From positions 248,001 to 312,000 of the forward strand of contig NZ_JAQQTF010000002.1 of the NCBI RefSeq assembly GCF_028561275.1: a stretch of DNA of 64,000 bases, given 5' to 3'. The position numbers and the translations under genes are program-made. This document shows positions 9,093-17,117 of the stretch, piece by piece. Within the stretch, counting starts at the first letter, position 1. Each line of letters starts with the position of its first letter. The notes under the pieces are model-generated. The model searched no databases. It was not told the DNA's origin and saw only the letters and a program-made list of their open reading frames with translations. Source of the stretch: Aureisphaera galaxeae. Its GTDB lineage: Bacteria; Bacteroidota; Bacteroidia; Flavobacteriales; Flavobacteriaceae.

Positions 9093-9842
9093 TTACACCA
9101 ATTCTTCCTTAATCCAATCGTATCCTTTTTCCTCTAACTGGTATGCCAGTTCCTTGGGTCCGGATTTCACGATTTTTCCATCCATAAGTACATGTACAAA
9201 ATCAGGCACGATGTAGTCCAATAGACGTTGGTAGTGTGTAATAACGATCACTGCATTGTCATCGCTCTTTAACTTATTCACCCCATTGGCAACAATCTTA
9301 AGCGCATCGATATCCAATCCGGAATCGGTTTCGTCTAAGATCGCCAATTTAGGTTCCATCATAGCCATTTGGAAAATCTCATTTCGCTTTTTCTCACCTC
9401 CGGAGAACCCTTCGTTCAAGGAGCGGGAAAGGAACTTACGGTCAATTTCCAAAAGATCGGCTTTCTCTTTTATTTTCTTCAACATTTCGCCCGCTGGCAT
9501 ATCCTCTTGGCCTTTGGCCTTTCGGGTTTCGTTAATGGCGGTCTTAATGAAGTTGGTTACGGTTACCCCTGGAATTTCTACGGGATACTGAAAAGAAAGG
9601 AAAATACCTTTATGTGCTCTTTCCTCGGGATCCAATTCTGAAATGTCTTCTCCTTCCAGCATAACATCACCGTCGGTAATTTCGAATTCTTCTTTTCCTG
9701 CAACCACGGCAGCGAGCGTACTTTTCCCAGAACCGTTAGGTCCCATAATGGCATGTACTTCACCTGGATTTACCTCAAGGTCTATTCCCTTCAGGATATC
9801 TTTCTCTTCTACGCTTGCATGCAAGTTTTTTATGTGTAGCAT
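9093..9842 (-). CDS. sufC: Fe-S assembly ATPase SufC
   Basis: This 249-residue ABC-type ATPase has a Walker A GPNGSGKST (34-42), a signature FSGGEKKR (146-153) and a Walker B LAILDETDSGLD (167-178), exactly the SufC variants. It powers conformational change of the SufBC2D scaffold in the cytoplasm. There is no transmembrane partner, so it is not a transporter. The upstream lipoprotein gene ends one base before its ATG, so the two are translationally close. Confidence 0.98.
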   Translation of the reverse strand: MLHIKNLHASVEEKDILKGIDLEVNPGEVHAIMGPNGSGKSTLAAVVAGKEEFEITDGDVMLEGEDISELDPEERAHKGIFLSFQYPVEIPGVTVTNFIKTAINETRKAKGQEDMPAGEMLKKIKEKADLLEIDRKFLSRSLNEGFSGGEKKRNEIFQMAMMEPKLAILDETDSGLDIDALKIVANGVNKLKSDDNAVIVITHYQRLLDYIVPDFVHVLMDGKIVKSGPKELAYQLEEKGYDWIKEELV

Positions 9843-9843
9843 A

Positions 9844-10251
9844 TTAACTTTTCTTTTCTTCTATTTTTATATCTGCCTCCGCTGGTGCATCGCTAACAGT
9901 AACGATTTCTTTGATGGTAAGAACTTCGTCCCAACCTTCATCCCCGGCTGCTTTTTTATTCAAAATTCCTTTTACCACTACAGGAACCATGTCGAATTCT
10001 TCATTCTTAACAGGGGCTACTCTTTTCGCTAATTCCTCAGCCATTTCGTCCAAAGCCACTCCGTAAATGAAATTGTTTCCTTTTAACACGGCACCGTCGT
10101 CCAAATAGATAAACTCACCGCTATACATGCTGTATTCGTTTTCCAATAACTTTGGAGTTTCTTCTTGAGCAGCGGTTTTTTCTTCACCGTTCTTACAGGA
10201 AAATAGAACAGCAGCTAAAGCGAAAGTGAGTAGTAAAAGTGATCTTTTCAT
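9844..10251 (-). CDS. Small lipoprotein inserted between sufB and sufC
   Basis: The protein is 135 residues, starting at the ATG at 10249-10251, because only this start gives a lipoprotein signal (MKRSLLLLTFALAAVLFSC, cysteine 19). A longer frame reaching 10374 runs into the end of sufB and is rejected. The mature part is acidic, with an EFIYLDDGAVLKGNNFIYGV segment and a strand-rich VVVKGILNKK segment that could form a small OB-like beta domain. No family was recognised with certainty. The function is unknown. Its place inside the SUF operon, with gaps of 25 bp and 1 bp, implies co-expression with the Fe-S machinery. Confidence 0.85.
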   Translation of the reverse strand: MKRSLLLLTFALAAVLFSCKNGEEKTAAQEETPKLLENEYSMYSGEFIYLDDGAVLKGNNFIYGVALDEMAEELAKRVAPVKNEEFDMVPVVVKGILNKKAAGDEGWDEVLTIKEIVTVSDAPAEADIKIEEKKS

Positions 10252-10276
10252 TGTATTTGGTTGTTTTTTATGATGA

Positions 10277-11725
10277 TTATCCAACAGAGCCTTCAAGGCT
10301 AATTTCCAATAGTTTTTGAGCCTCCACTGCAAATTCCATAGGAAGCTTGTTAAGTACTTCTTTACTGAATCCATTTACGATAAGCGCAATGGCCTTTTCG
10401 GTATCGATTCCACGTTGGTTGCAGTAGAAAATTTGGTCTTCCCCAATCTTACTTGTCGTTGCTTCATGTTCTACCTGGGCCGTCTTGTTATTGGTTTCGA
10501 TGTATGGGAAGGTATGAGCCCCACACTTGTTCCCCATAAGCAGGGAATCACACTGTGAGAAGTTCCTGGCATTTTCTGCGCGGGGATGGATTTTTACCAA
10601 TCCACGATAACTGTTCTGTGATTTTCCGGCCGAAATTCCTTTCGAAATAATCGTACTTCGGGTATTCTTCCCTAAGTGGATCATTTTTGTTCCTGTATCG
10701 GCTTGCTGGAAGTTATTGGTCACTGCGATGGAGTAGAACTCCCCGATGGAGTTGTCGCCTTTAAGTACGCAACTTGGGTACTTCCAGGTAACTGCACTTC
10801 CTGTTTCCACCTGTGTCCAAGAAATTTTTGCGTTTTTCTCGCAAATTCCACGTTTGGTCACAAAGTTGAATACCCCACCATTTCCTTCTTTGTCCCCAGG
10901 GAACCAGTTCTGAACGGTAGAATATTTTATTTCCGCATCGTCTAGGGCGATCAATTCAACCACTGCAGCGTGTAACTGATTTTCATCACGCGAAGGAGCC
11001 GTGCAACCCTCTAGGTAGCTTACGTAACTTCCTTCGTCTGCAATAACCAGCGTACGCTCAAACTGTCCGGTACCGGCCTGGTTAATCCTGAAATAAGTGG
11101 AAAGCTCCATAGGGCAACGAACCCCTTTAGGAATGTAACAGAATGAACCATCGCTAAATACTGCACTATTTAGGGCAGCGTAGAAGTTATCTTTTTGAGG
11201 TACGACACTTCCAATGTATTTCTTTACCAATTCTGGGTGTTCCTGAATGGCTTCTGAAATGGAACAGAAAATGATCCCTTTCTCCGCCAAGGTATCTTTG
11301 AAGGTAGTGGCTACAGAAACCGAATCCATAACGATATCTACGGCAACACCGGCCAATTTCTTCTGCTCTTCTAAAGAAATACCCAGTTTGTTGAAGGTTT
11401 CCAGCAATTCTGGATCTACCTCGTCTATGCTATTGTATTTTGGCTTGGTTGAAGGTGCCGAGTAGTAGGAGATATTTTGAAAATTCGGTTTTTCATAGGT
11501 CACATTGGCCCATTCGGGTTCTTCCATTGCTTTCCAAATGCGGAAAGCTTCCAATCGCCATTCGGTCATCCATTCGGGCTCGTTCTTCTTTGCGGAAATA
11601 GCACGAACAATATCCTCGTCAAGACCTACCGGAAAAGTTTCCGATTCTATATCGGTATAGAAACCATACTCGTATTCTTTGGTCTCAAGTTCTTTTTTTA
11701 AATCGTCTTCAGTGAATTTTCCCAT
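10277..11725 (-). CDS. sufB: Fe-S cluster scaffold subunit SufB
   Basis: The 482-residue SufB has the family start [20 protein letters not shown] and the blocks [18 protein letters not shown] and [22 protein letters not shown]-terminal [14 protein letters not shown] block contains the cluster-related cysteine. It is the scaffold on which clusters are built with SufC and SufD. It follows sufA by 15 bp. Confidence 0.97.
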   Translation of the reverse strand: MGKFTEDDLKKELETKEYEYGFYTDIESETFPVGLDEDIVRAISAKKNEPEWMTEWRLEAFRIWKAMEEPEWANVTYEKPNFQNISYYSAPSTKPKYNSIDEVDPELLETFNKLGISLEEQKKLAGVAVDIVMDSVSVATTFKDTLAEKGIIFCSISEAIQEHPELVKKYIGSVVPQKDNFYAALNSAVFSDGSFCYIPKGVRCPMELSTYFRINQAGTGQFERTLVIADEGSYVSYLEGCTAPSRDENQLHAAVVELIALDDAEIKYSTVQNWFPGDKEGNGGVFNFVTKRGICEKNAKISWTQVETGSAVTWKYPSCVLKGDNSIGEFYSIAVTNNFQQADTGTKMIHLGKNTRSTIISKGISAGKSQNSYRGLVKIHPRAENARNFSQCDSLLMGNKCGAHTFPYIETNNKTAQVEHEATTSKIGEDQIFYCNQRGIDTEKAIALIVNGFSKEVLNKLPMEFAVEAQKLLEISLEGSVG

Positions 11726-11740
11726 TTCTTGATCCCAGTT

Positions 11741-12070
11741 TTATAGTGAAAAGCTTTCTCCGCAACCGCAGGTACGGTTGGCATTTGGATTATTGAATAC
11801 AAATCCTTTTCCGTTAAGCCCACCGCTGTATTCCAGTGTGGTACCTACCAGATATAAAAAGCTCTTTTTGTCTACAATGATTTTGACAAAGTTGTCTTCA
11901 AATAGCTTATCGGTATCCCCTTGTGCATCGTCGAACTTGAGTTCGTAGGACAGGCCGGAACAACCACCACTCTTAACACCTACGCGCACAAAGTCCTTCT
12001 CAATACTGAATCCTTCTTCGGACATTAGCTGAGAAATCTTGTCTTTTGCACTTTCACTAACCTTTATCAT
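11741..12070 (-). CDS. sufA: HesB/IscA-family Fe-S carrier, first gene of the SUF operon
   Basis: This 109-residue A-type carrier has the three conserved cysteines: C37 in GVKSGGCSGLSYEL and C101/C103 in the C-terminal RTCGCGESF. It takes clusters from the SufBCD scaffold to target proteins. The symbol sufA is used because of its position at the head of the operon. By sequence alone it could equally be called IscA or ErpA-like. Confidence 0.94.
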   Translation of the reverse strand: MIKVSESAKDKISQLMSEEGFSIEKDFVRVGVKSGGCSGLSYELKFDDAQGDTDKLFEDNFVKIIVDKKSFLYLVGTTLEYSGGLNGKGFVFNNPNANRTCGCGESFSL

Positions 12071-12099
12071 CTATATAGAGTTATTCTAAATTAGGACTG

Positions 12100-12107
12100 C
12101 AAATATA
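12100..12107 (-). promoter_or_regulatory. -7 promoter element before the SUF operon
   Basis: On the minus strand this reads TATATTTG, an exact TAnnTTTG match 29 bases before the sufA ATG. No clear -33 box was found. No IscR-like palindrome was recognised. Confidence 0.42.
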
Positions 12108-12221
12108 CTGCAAATAGCATTTTAAACCATGTGCACGGCACATTAAAAGCTTATGCTACTATAGATTTATGTAATAATTAACAAGTAAGGTGTTGAGCGC
12201 CTGTTACTGGCCAATATTAGA

Positions 12222-13292
12222 CTATTGGCGAAAATCGGGATTGTTGATGAAACTCTCATCAGAAAGGGTGAGGAGAAATGCCTTAAGATCTGCCTTGTCG
12301 CTCTCGGTCATATGGGCACCTCCGGTGGATACATTCTTCATAAGGGGATCTATGGTTTCCGAGAATACCAGGCCTTCACTGTAGTGATTAATCACTTCCT
12401 CTATGGTAGCAAAACGTCCGTCATGCATAAAGGGGGCAGTGTACGCTAGATTACGTAAACTTGGGGATTTAAAATGGCCAAATTCACGCGGATCTCCAGA
12501 GAATCCACCAAGACCTAAGTCGGTAATGATTTCGTCCATCCCATTGTTGTGGAAGATATTATCGGTCCATAAGGGGTTGGCTGGTAAACCGTGACAGTGA
12601 AAACAATCGCCGCGTCCTTCATCCAAAAAAACATTAAGCCCGTTTTCCTCTTCCGGGGTCAACTCGGCTAGACCTAGTTGAAAACGATCGAATTTAGAGT
12701 TGGCCGAAACCAAGGTTCTCAAAAATTGGGCAATGGCTTTACTCACATTAACGGAGTCGATTCTGCTCGTGCCAAAAGCCTGTTCAAAAAGTTCAGGGTA
12801 TTCGGCATCGGCTTGTAAGGTGCTTTCGGCATTGGGCCAGGTATTGGCCATTTCATTGGGATCTACCACTGGATCGAAGATTTGTGCCTCCAAACCGAGG
12901 GCTCTACCATCCCAAAAGAATTTATTTTCAAAGTTCCATGCAATATTGAACAACGGCATAGAGTGTCGGGTGCCAGGATTGCCATTGATACCCAAACTAA
13001 ATTGTCTAGGATCGGAGAATGCATGCTCGGGGCGGTGGCAATCTGCACAGGCCTGTGTACCATTTCCAGAAAGAATGGGATCGAAGAAAAGTTTCTTGCC
13101 CAAGGCAATACCTTCTTCGGTTAAAGGATTGTCCTCTGGAATTACAGGCGGTAATAGTTTTCCCTGAAAAACTTCGGGTACCCCTAAAGTCACTGGAGTA
13201 GGGGTATATGTGGGCTCATCATCGGTGTCCTTGCAAGCATGCAAGGCAATGATCAACACACATACACCCAAATATTTCCAGTACTTATTCAT
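12222..13292 (-). CDS. Di-haem MbnH/CcpA-family cytochrome c peroxidase-like lipoprotein
   Basis: This 356-residue protein has a lipoprotein signal (MNKYWKYLGVCVLIIALHAC, cysteine 20). It has two haem c sites, C82-A-D-C-H86 and C230-F-H-C-H234, with a PFMHDGRF segment (287-294) typical of the CcpA/MauG superfamily. The gene starts 2 bp after the MbnP gene, which is the known MbnP-MbnH arrangement. In that pair the di-haem enzyme oxidises a tryptophan of MbnP to kynurenine and so creates a copper site. The pairing is seen here; the chemistry is inferred from the family. Classic H2O2 detoxification remains an alternative. Confidence 0.93.
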   Translation of the reverse strand: MNKYWKYLGVCVLIIALHACKDTDDEPTYTPTPVTLGVPEVFQGKLLPPVIPEDNPLTEEGIALGKKLFFDPILSGNGTQACADCHRPEHAFSDPRQFSLGINGNPGTRHSMPLFNIAWNFENKFFWDGRALGLEAQIFDPVVDPNEMANTWPNAESTLQADAEYPELFEQAFGTSRIDSVNVSKAIAQFLRTLVSANSKFDRFQLGLAELTPEEENGLNVFLDEGRGDCFHCHGLPANPLWTDNIFHNNGMDEIITDLGLGGFSGDPREFGHFKSPSLRNLAYTAPFMHDGRFATIEEVINHYSEGLVFSETIDPLMKNVSTGGAHMTESDKADLKAFLLTLSDESFINNPDFRQ

Positions 13293-13294
13293 GT

Positions 13295-14107
13295 TTAGTC
13301 TTCTGTAATAACGGTTCCTAGGCTGAAAACTCCAGCAGATCCATTCTCGTTCATATCCAATTGTGCCTCGTAGTTAGGCATCAAAACGGTGAACCAAGTG
13401 TTCAAATCCCAAGTGTTTGGGTTGGCGAACCATTCTGCTACGTCCATTTGAACTTCCACAGAAGTAGTACTACCCACGCTAACAGTTCCTAAGTTTACCG
13501 TAAAGGAAGTATCTGTTAGTTCGTCTAGAGTTCCTGGCCCTGGAGGCAAGGTATTGTGCCTGTTGGCTCTAATGGTGTGGTATTGGAAGTTCTCTGTGGC
13601 ACCAAGGCTATTTACATAGGTTCCTTCCATACGCATATAGTGGTATCCGCCACCCAATGGGTCTGGCACACCCCAACCACCGTCGGCAGTATTAAGGTCT
13701 TCATAACCACCAGCAGCATCATTGTCCTCGTCGTTAAATCCAAACGTGAAAGACACGGTGTAATCTCCTTTAGGAAGATCAAACCCTGGTGTAAAGTTGA
13801 TGTTACTTCCCGTACGGGCATTCACCAAATTATAGTCTCCAGCAGTATATGCTGTTCCGTCTGTGGCGGTAAAGGTAATATCCGAGATTAGGTATACCAA
13901 TTTGGAAAGCGTAAGGCTTTCTCCGTTCGCGTTGGTATAGGAAGTGGTTTCATAATCTGCATTTTCAATAGCCGTACCACCAAAGTTGTGCGTAAATGTA
14001 AAGTCTACAGTCACATTTGCTGGGGCAGACGAATCATCATCATTGTTACAGCTTACTAGGGCGATAGTAGCTACCAATAGCAAAGCAATTTTTTTCAATT
14101 TCATCAT
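13295..14107 (-). CDS. MbnP-family copper-binding lipoprotein
   Basis: The 270-residue lipoprotein (lipobox ending at C20) contains an MbnP domain from about residue 34 to 265. Typical parts are DFTFTHNFGG with H40, the LSKLVYLISDI strand, and GWGVPDPLGGGYHYMRMEG with W145 and H156, followed by YHTIRANRHNT with H177 and H184. MbnP proteins bind copper at the periplasm or cell surface. In studied members a tryptophan is converted to kynurenine by the di-haem partner, and W145 is the best candidate here by position. The di-haem gene is next, 2 bp away. Confidence 0.92.
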   Translation of the reverse strand: MMKLKKIALLLVATIALVSCNNDDDSSAPANVTVDFTFTHNFGGTAIENADYETTSYTNANGESLTLSKLVYLISDITFTATDGTAYTAGDYNLVNARTGSNINFTPGFDLPKGDYTVSFTFGFNDEDNDAAGGYEDLNTADGGWGVPDPLGGGYHYMRMEGTYVNSLGATENFQYHTIRANRHNTLPPGPGTLDELTDTSFTVNLGTVSVGSTTSVEVQMDVAEWFANPNTWDLNTWFTVLMPNYEAQLDMNENGSAGVFSLGTVITED

Positions 14108-14161
14108 TTCTTTTTTTTAGTATTTAAAGGGTTAAGGTTTATTTTATGGTAAGCTGTAGGC

Positions 14162-15583
14162 TTATTTGATTTTCGCAATCATTAAGTCTTTAATTCCTTT
14201 GTTTTGGGTAATATCTCCGTCGTTACTATCGGTTTCTCCCACTAGGATTAGTTTGTTGTCTGTAGTTTCGATAGCCCCATTACCGAAGTCAAGCTCAGAA
14301 CCACCCAAGTTCATTTCAAACTGAGGGACTCCACTTTCGTTAATGACCAAAATCCAAGCATCGTTTTGTCCGTTGTTTTCGGCAACGTCCCCATCAACAC
14401 TTCGTGAAGATCCGGCAATAACATACTTGCCACTGGACATAGGAGTAATACTTTGTGCAGAGTCGAATTGGGTTCCCCCGTAGGTGCGTTCCCAAATAAT
14501 AGATCCATTGGTGCTGGAGAATTTAACAGCCCATAGATCGGCATTTCCTTTAAGATTGGAAACATCTTGATCGGCACTTCGTGTGTCTCCCACAAAGATG
14601 AAATTACCATCGGTAGTTTCCGTCACACTAAATCCATTATCAATTTCAGAACCTCCAAAAGATTTTTCCCATTGGATGTCCCCTTGATCATTGATTTTAA
14701 TGGCCCAATAATCGTAGGATCCTTTAGGGTTTGTAATATCGAAATCATTACTCTCGGCAGCTCCAGTTAAGAGATAACCATTATCGGATGTTTGCAATAC
14801 ATCGTAACCACGATCGTTATTGGTGCCTCCAAAATAGCGACGCCATTCTTTGTTTCCGTTGGCATCCAATTTAATACCCCAGTATTCACCCAAACCGTGT
14901 CGGTTGTTACGGGAGTCTCCTTTGTCATCGGGAAGTAGGTCGTCTCCTTGTCCGCCACTACCGGCAAGGTCTAGGAACCCAACAGCAAAATAACCGCCAT
15001 CACTGGTCTGAACGACACTCAGGCCTTGTTCGCCTCCTAAAAATCCATGGTGGGTTTCCCATTGTAGGTTGCCACTACCATCAATTTTTACGATCCAAAT
15101 ATCCTGAAAGCCTTCATTCCCTCCTACGTCGCCATCGCTACTTCGGCTGTATCCAATAAGAATATAACCCCCGTCATCGGTTTTGCTTAGGGAATAACCT
15201 TCGTCGTCATTGCTTCCGCCGTAGGTTTTGCTCCAAACTTTTTCACCTTGAGGATTTACTTTTAGTACCCAAAAATCATTGCTGGGATCTGATTTATCTG
15301 TAATGTCCCCGTCCGTACTTTTGGTAGAACCGATGATGACATAGCTTCCATCATCTGCCTGTACCACGTCATTGGCCTCATCGATATCGCTACCTCCAAA
15401 GGTTTTTACGAAGTCGATTTCACCCAAGAATCCTGTAGGATCGGGATCTGGATCCGGGTCAGGGTCCGGATCTACTATGGTATCATCAGACGGAGCGTCG
15501 TCTCCACCGCAAGAGGTGAAGACGATACCCGCCATAACCATAAAGGTTAATAATAATATGAACTTTTTCTTTTTCAATAGCAT
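14162..15583 (-). CDS. Seven-repeat beta-propeller lipoprotein with Asp-Pro linker
   Basis: This 473-residue lipoprotein (MLLKKKKFILLLTFMVMAGI..., cysteine 25) has an acidic Asp-Pro dipeptide linker at about residues 38-49. Seven repeats of roughly 55-60 residues follow. Each begins with a FGGS.xD motif, carries a DGGYxxxG strand and ends in a D.W..KI...G...W strand, as expected for a seven-bladed propeller. Such proteins are often called delta-60 or WD-like repeat proteins, and no enzymatic motif is visible. It lies between the anchor-B gene (6 bp) and the MbnP gene (54 bp), so it is probably part of the same surface cluster. Confidence 0.88.
   Translation of the reverse strand: MLLKKKKFILLLTFMVMAGIVFTSCGGDDAPSDDTIVDPDPDPDPDPDPTGFLGEIDFVKTFGGSDIDEANDVVQADDGSYVIIGSTKSTDGDITDKSDPSNDFWVLKVNPQGEKVWSKTYGGSNDDEGYSLSKTDDGGYILIGYSRSSDGDVGGNEGFQDIWIVKIDGSGNLQWETHHGFLGGEQGLSVVQTSDGGYFAVGFLDLAGSGGQGDDLLPDDKGDSRNNRHGLGEYWGIKLDANGNKEWRRYFGGTNNDRGYDVLQTSDNGYLLTGAAESNDFDITNPKGSYDYWAIKINDQGDIQWEKSFGGSEIDNGFSVTETTDGNFIFVGDTRSADQDVSNLKGNADLWAVKFSSTNGSIIWERTYGGTQFDSAQSITPMSSGKYVIAGSSRSVDGDVAENNGQNDAWILVINESGVPQFEMNLGGSELDFGNGAIETTDNKLILVGETDSNDGDITQNKGIKDLMIAKIK
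15433..15474 (-). repeat. Asp-Pro dipeptide-encoding tandem repeat
   Basis: A GGATCC/GGGTCC-like hexamer is repeated imperfectly inside the lipoprotein gene and encodes the alternating Asp-Pro linker. It is length-variable DNA in principle. Confidence 0.6.
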
Positions 15584-15589
15584 AAAAAA

Positions 15590-16999
15590 TTATTTTACCA
15601 CCAATCGCTTGGTCGTAGTGTTATTTATCGTAACGAGGTACATTCCAGTGTTTAAGCTTGTAATGTTGATTGTTTCCGATAAACGTGAAGCGTAGGTATT
15701 GTCCAACACTTTTTGTCCAAGGACATTAAAGATTTCTACACGAGCAATTCCTTCTTCCGTAGAAGAAACGGTCAATCTGTCCGTTGCTGGATTCGGGAAA
15801 AGTGAGAATTTAGTTTGCTCAAAGTCCTCGGTAGAAAGAGACCCAGACGCTTTCACAAGTGTCATACCTGCATCTCCGGTAATTACAATATTTTCACTGG
15901 CAAAAAATGGATATACGTTCCAAGAACCAGAGTAGTTGGCACTGTTGTTAGAAGGATATGTATCGAAGTATCCATCTAGGGTAATATTTCCATTTTCAAT
16001 ATCACTAATATCCAAAACACGTAGTCCAGCAGCATAGTTAGATAGGTAGAACTTATCACCAACCACATATCCATTGTGGTCTACAGCTGCAGTATCGCCC
16101 TCGTAGGCAAAATCGTATAGTGGGTTATCTAGGTCGCTTAGATCGAAAACCACAGTACGCGTATTGAATCCGAAGTCGAACTCATCTCCTTCGTCTCCCA
16201 ATAGGAAGTATCTCTGGTCTTCAGTAAACCATCCTTGGTGGGTGTACCCTACATTAGGATAGTCGGTGCTTCCCAATTGTACGGGATTAGACTTATCTGT
16301 AATATCAACAATAACAAGTTCATCGGCATTACTACCAATGAAAATCTCTTTTCCTGCATGCTCAGTATCAGGTCCGTTGTAGGTTACGATTTGAGCATCG
16401 TGTGTGTATCCGTCGGTGGCATAACCTCCTTCGAAAACAGGGTTTGTAGGATCTTGGATGTTAATGAAAATAGGTCCTCCACTAAAAAGACTGGAACCAA
16501 TAGGATAGGCATATCCGGTATCTTCATTAATCGCAATATTGTGCGCGCTTCCGAAACTGTTGTCGTGCGCATCATTTGTAAAGGTAGTTGGAGGGCTGGC
16601 AACATTTCTAAGACGAGTAAGGTCGAATACTTGCATTCCGTGTCCGCCAGCTTCACTTACAATAAAAGCGTGGTTGTCGTATACCTTAACATCTCTCCAG
16701 ATGCTACTGTCTGTATGCGTTGGAAGTTTTCCTAGGTACACAGGATTTACAGGATCGGAAACATCAATAAATGCCGTTCCATTGGTTAGCCCAACAATGG
16801 CATATTCTTTTCCGTCTTGAGGGTCGGTCCATCCCCAAGAGTCGTTTGCTCCAGAGGCTCCCATAGTCCCGTTAGAAATTCTTGATTGTAGATCGTATCC
16901 AGAGCAGGGGAAGGTATCGGCTGTACCACCCGTACATGGGCTCTGTGCGAAGGTGATGCCGGTAGCCAAAAGTAGGATAGCCGTAGTAATTTTTTTCAT
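15590..16999 (-). CDS. Choice-of-anchor B family protein, T9SS cargo (copy 1)
   Basis: The 469-residue protein has a signal peptide (MKKITTAILLLATGITFAQ), a choice-of-anchor B / LVIVD-like propeller (about 20-385) and a T9SS type A sorting domain at the end (FSLFPNPATDRLTV to the basic tail). Signatures are NDSWGWTDPQDGKEYA, SEAGGHGMQVFDLTRLR, THQGWFTEDQRYF and DHNGYVVGD. It is exported to the outer surface via the outer membrane. The biochemical role is unknown. It is the closest of the three T9SS copies to the MbnP/MbnH genes. Confidence 0.93.
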   Translation of the reverse strand: MKKITTAILLLATGITFAQSPCTGGTADTFPCSGYDLQSRISNGTMGASGANDSWGWTDPQDGKEYAIVGLTNGTAFIDVSDPVNPVYLGKLPTHTDSSIWRDVKVYDNHAFIVSEAGGHGMQVFDLTRLRNVASPPTTFTNDAHDNSFGSAHNIAINEDTGYAYPIGSSLFSGGPIFINIQDPTNPVFEGGYATDGYTHDAQIVTYNGPDTEHAGKEIFIGSNADELVIVDITDKSNPVQLGSTDYPNVGYTHQGWFTEDQRYFLLGDEGDEFDFGFNTRTVVFDLSDLDNPLYDFAYEGDTAAVDHNGYVVGDKFYLSNYAAGLRVLDISDIENGNITLDGYFDTYPSNNSANYSGSWNVYPFFASENIVITGDAGMTLVKASGSLSTEDFEQTKFSLFPNPATDRLTVSSTEEGIARVEIFNVLGQKVLDNTYASRLSETINITSLNTGMYLVTINNTTTKRLVVK

Positions 17000-17045
17000 C
17001 GAAGTTTTAATTAGGGTTCTTAATAACTGTTTTAAAAGGTTATAA

Positions 17046-17076
17046 CTAAACCATAACGAAATATGTTATGGTTTAG
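17046..17076. repeat. Perfect inverted repeat between anchor-B genes
   Basis: A 12-bp perfect inverted repeat (CTAAACCATAAC at 17046-17057, GTTATGGTTTAG at 17065-17076) with a 7-base loop lies in the 118-bp gap. No long T-run follows on either strand. It may therefore be an mRNA hairpin or an operator rather than a terminator. Confidence 0.7.
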
Positions 17077-17117
17077 TCTATAAACCTGAAAATTTTGCCA
17101 AATTTACAACAAAACGC

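Noticed and set aside
10252-10374. 41-residue extension of the lipoprotein inside sufB
   Set aside because: It overlaps sufB in another frame, and the lipoprotein signal begins at the later ATG.
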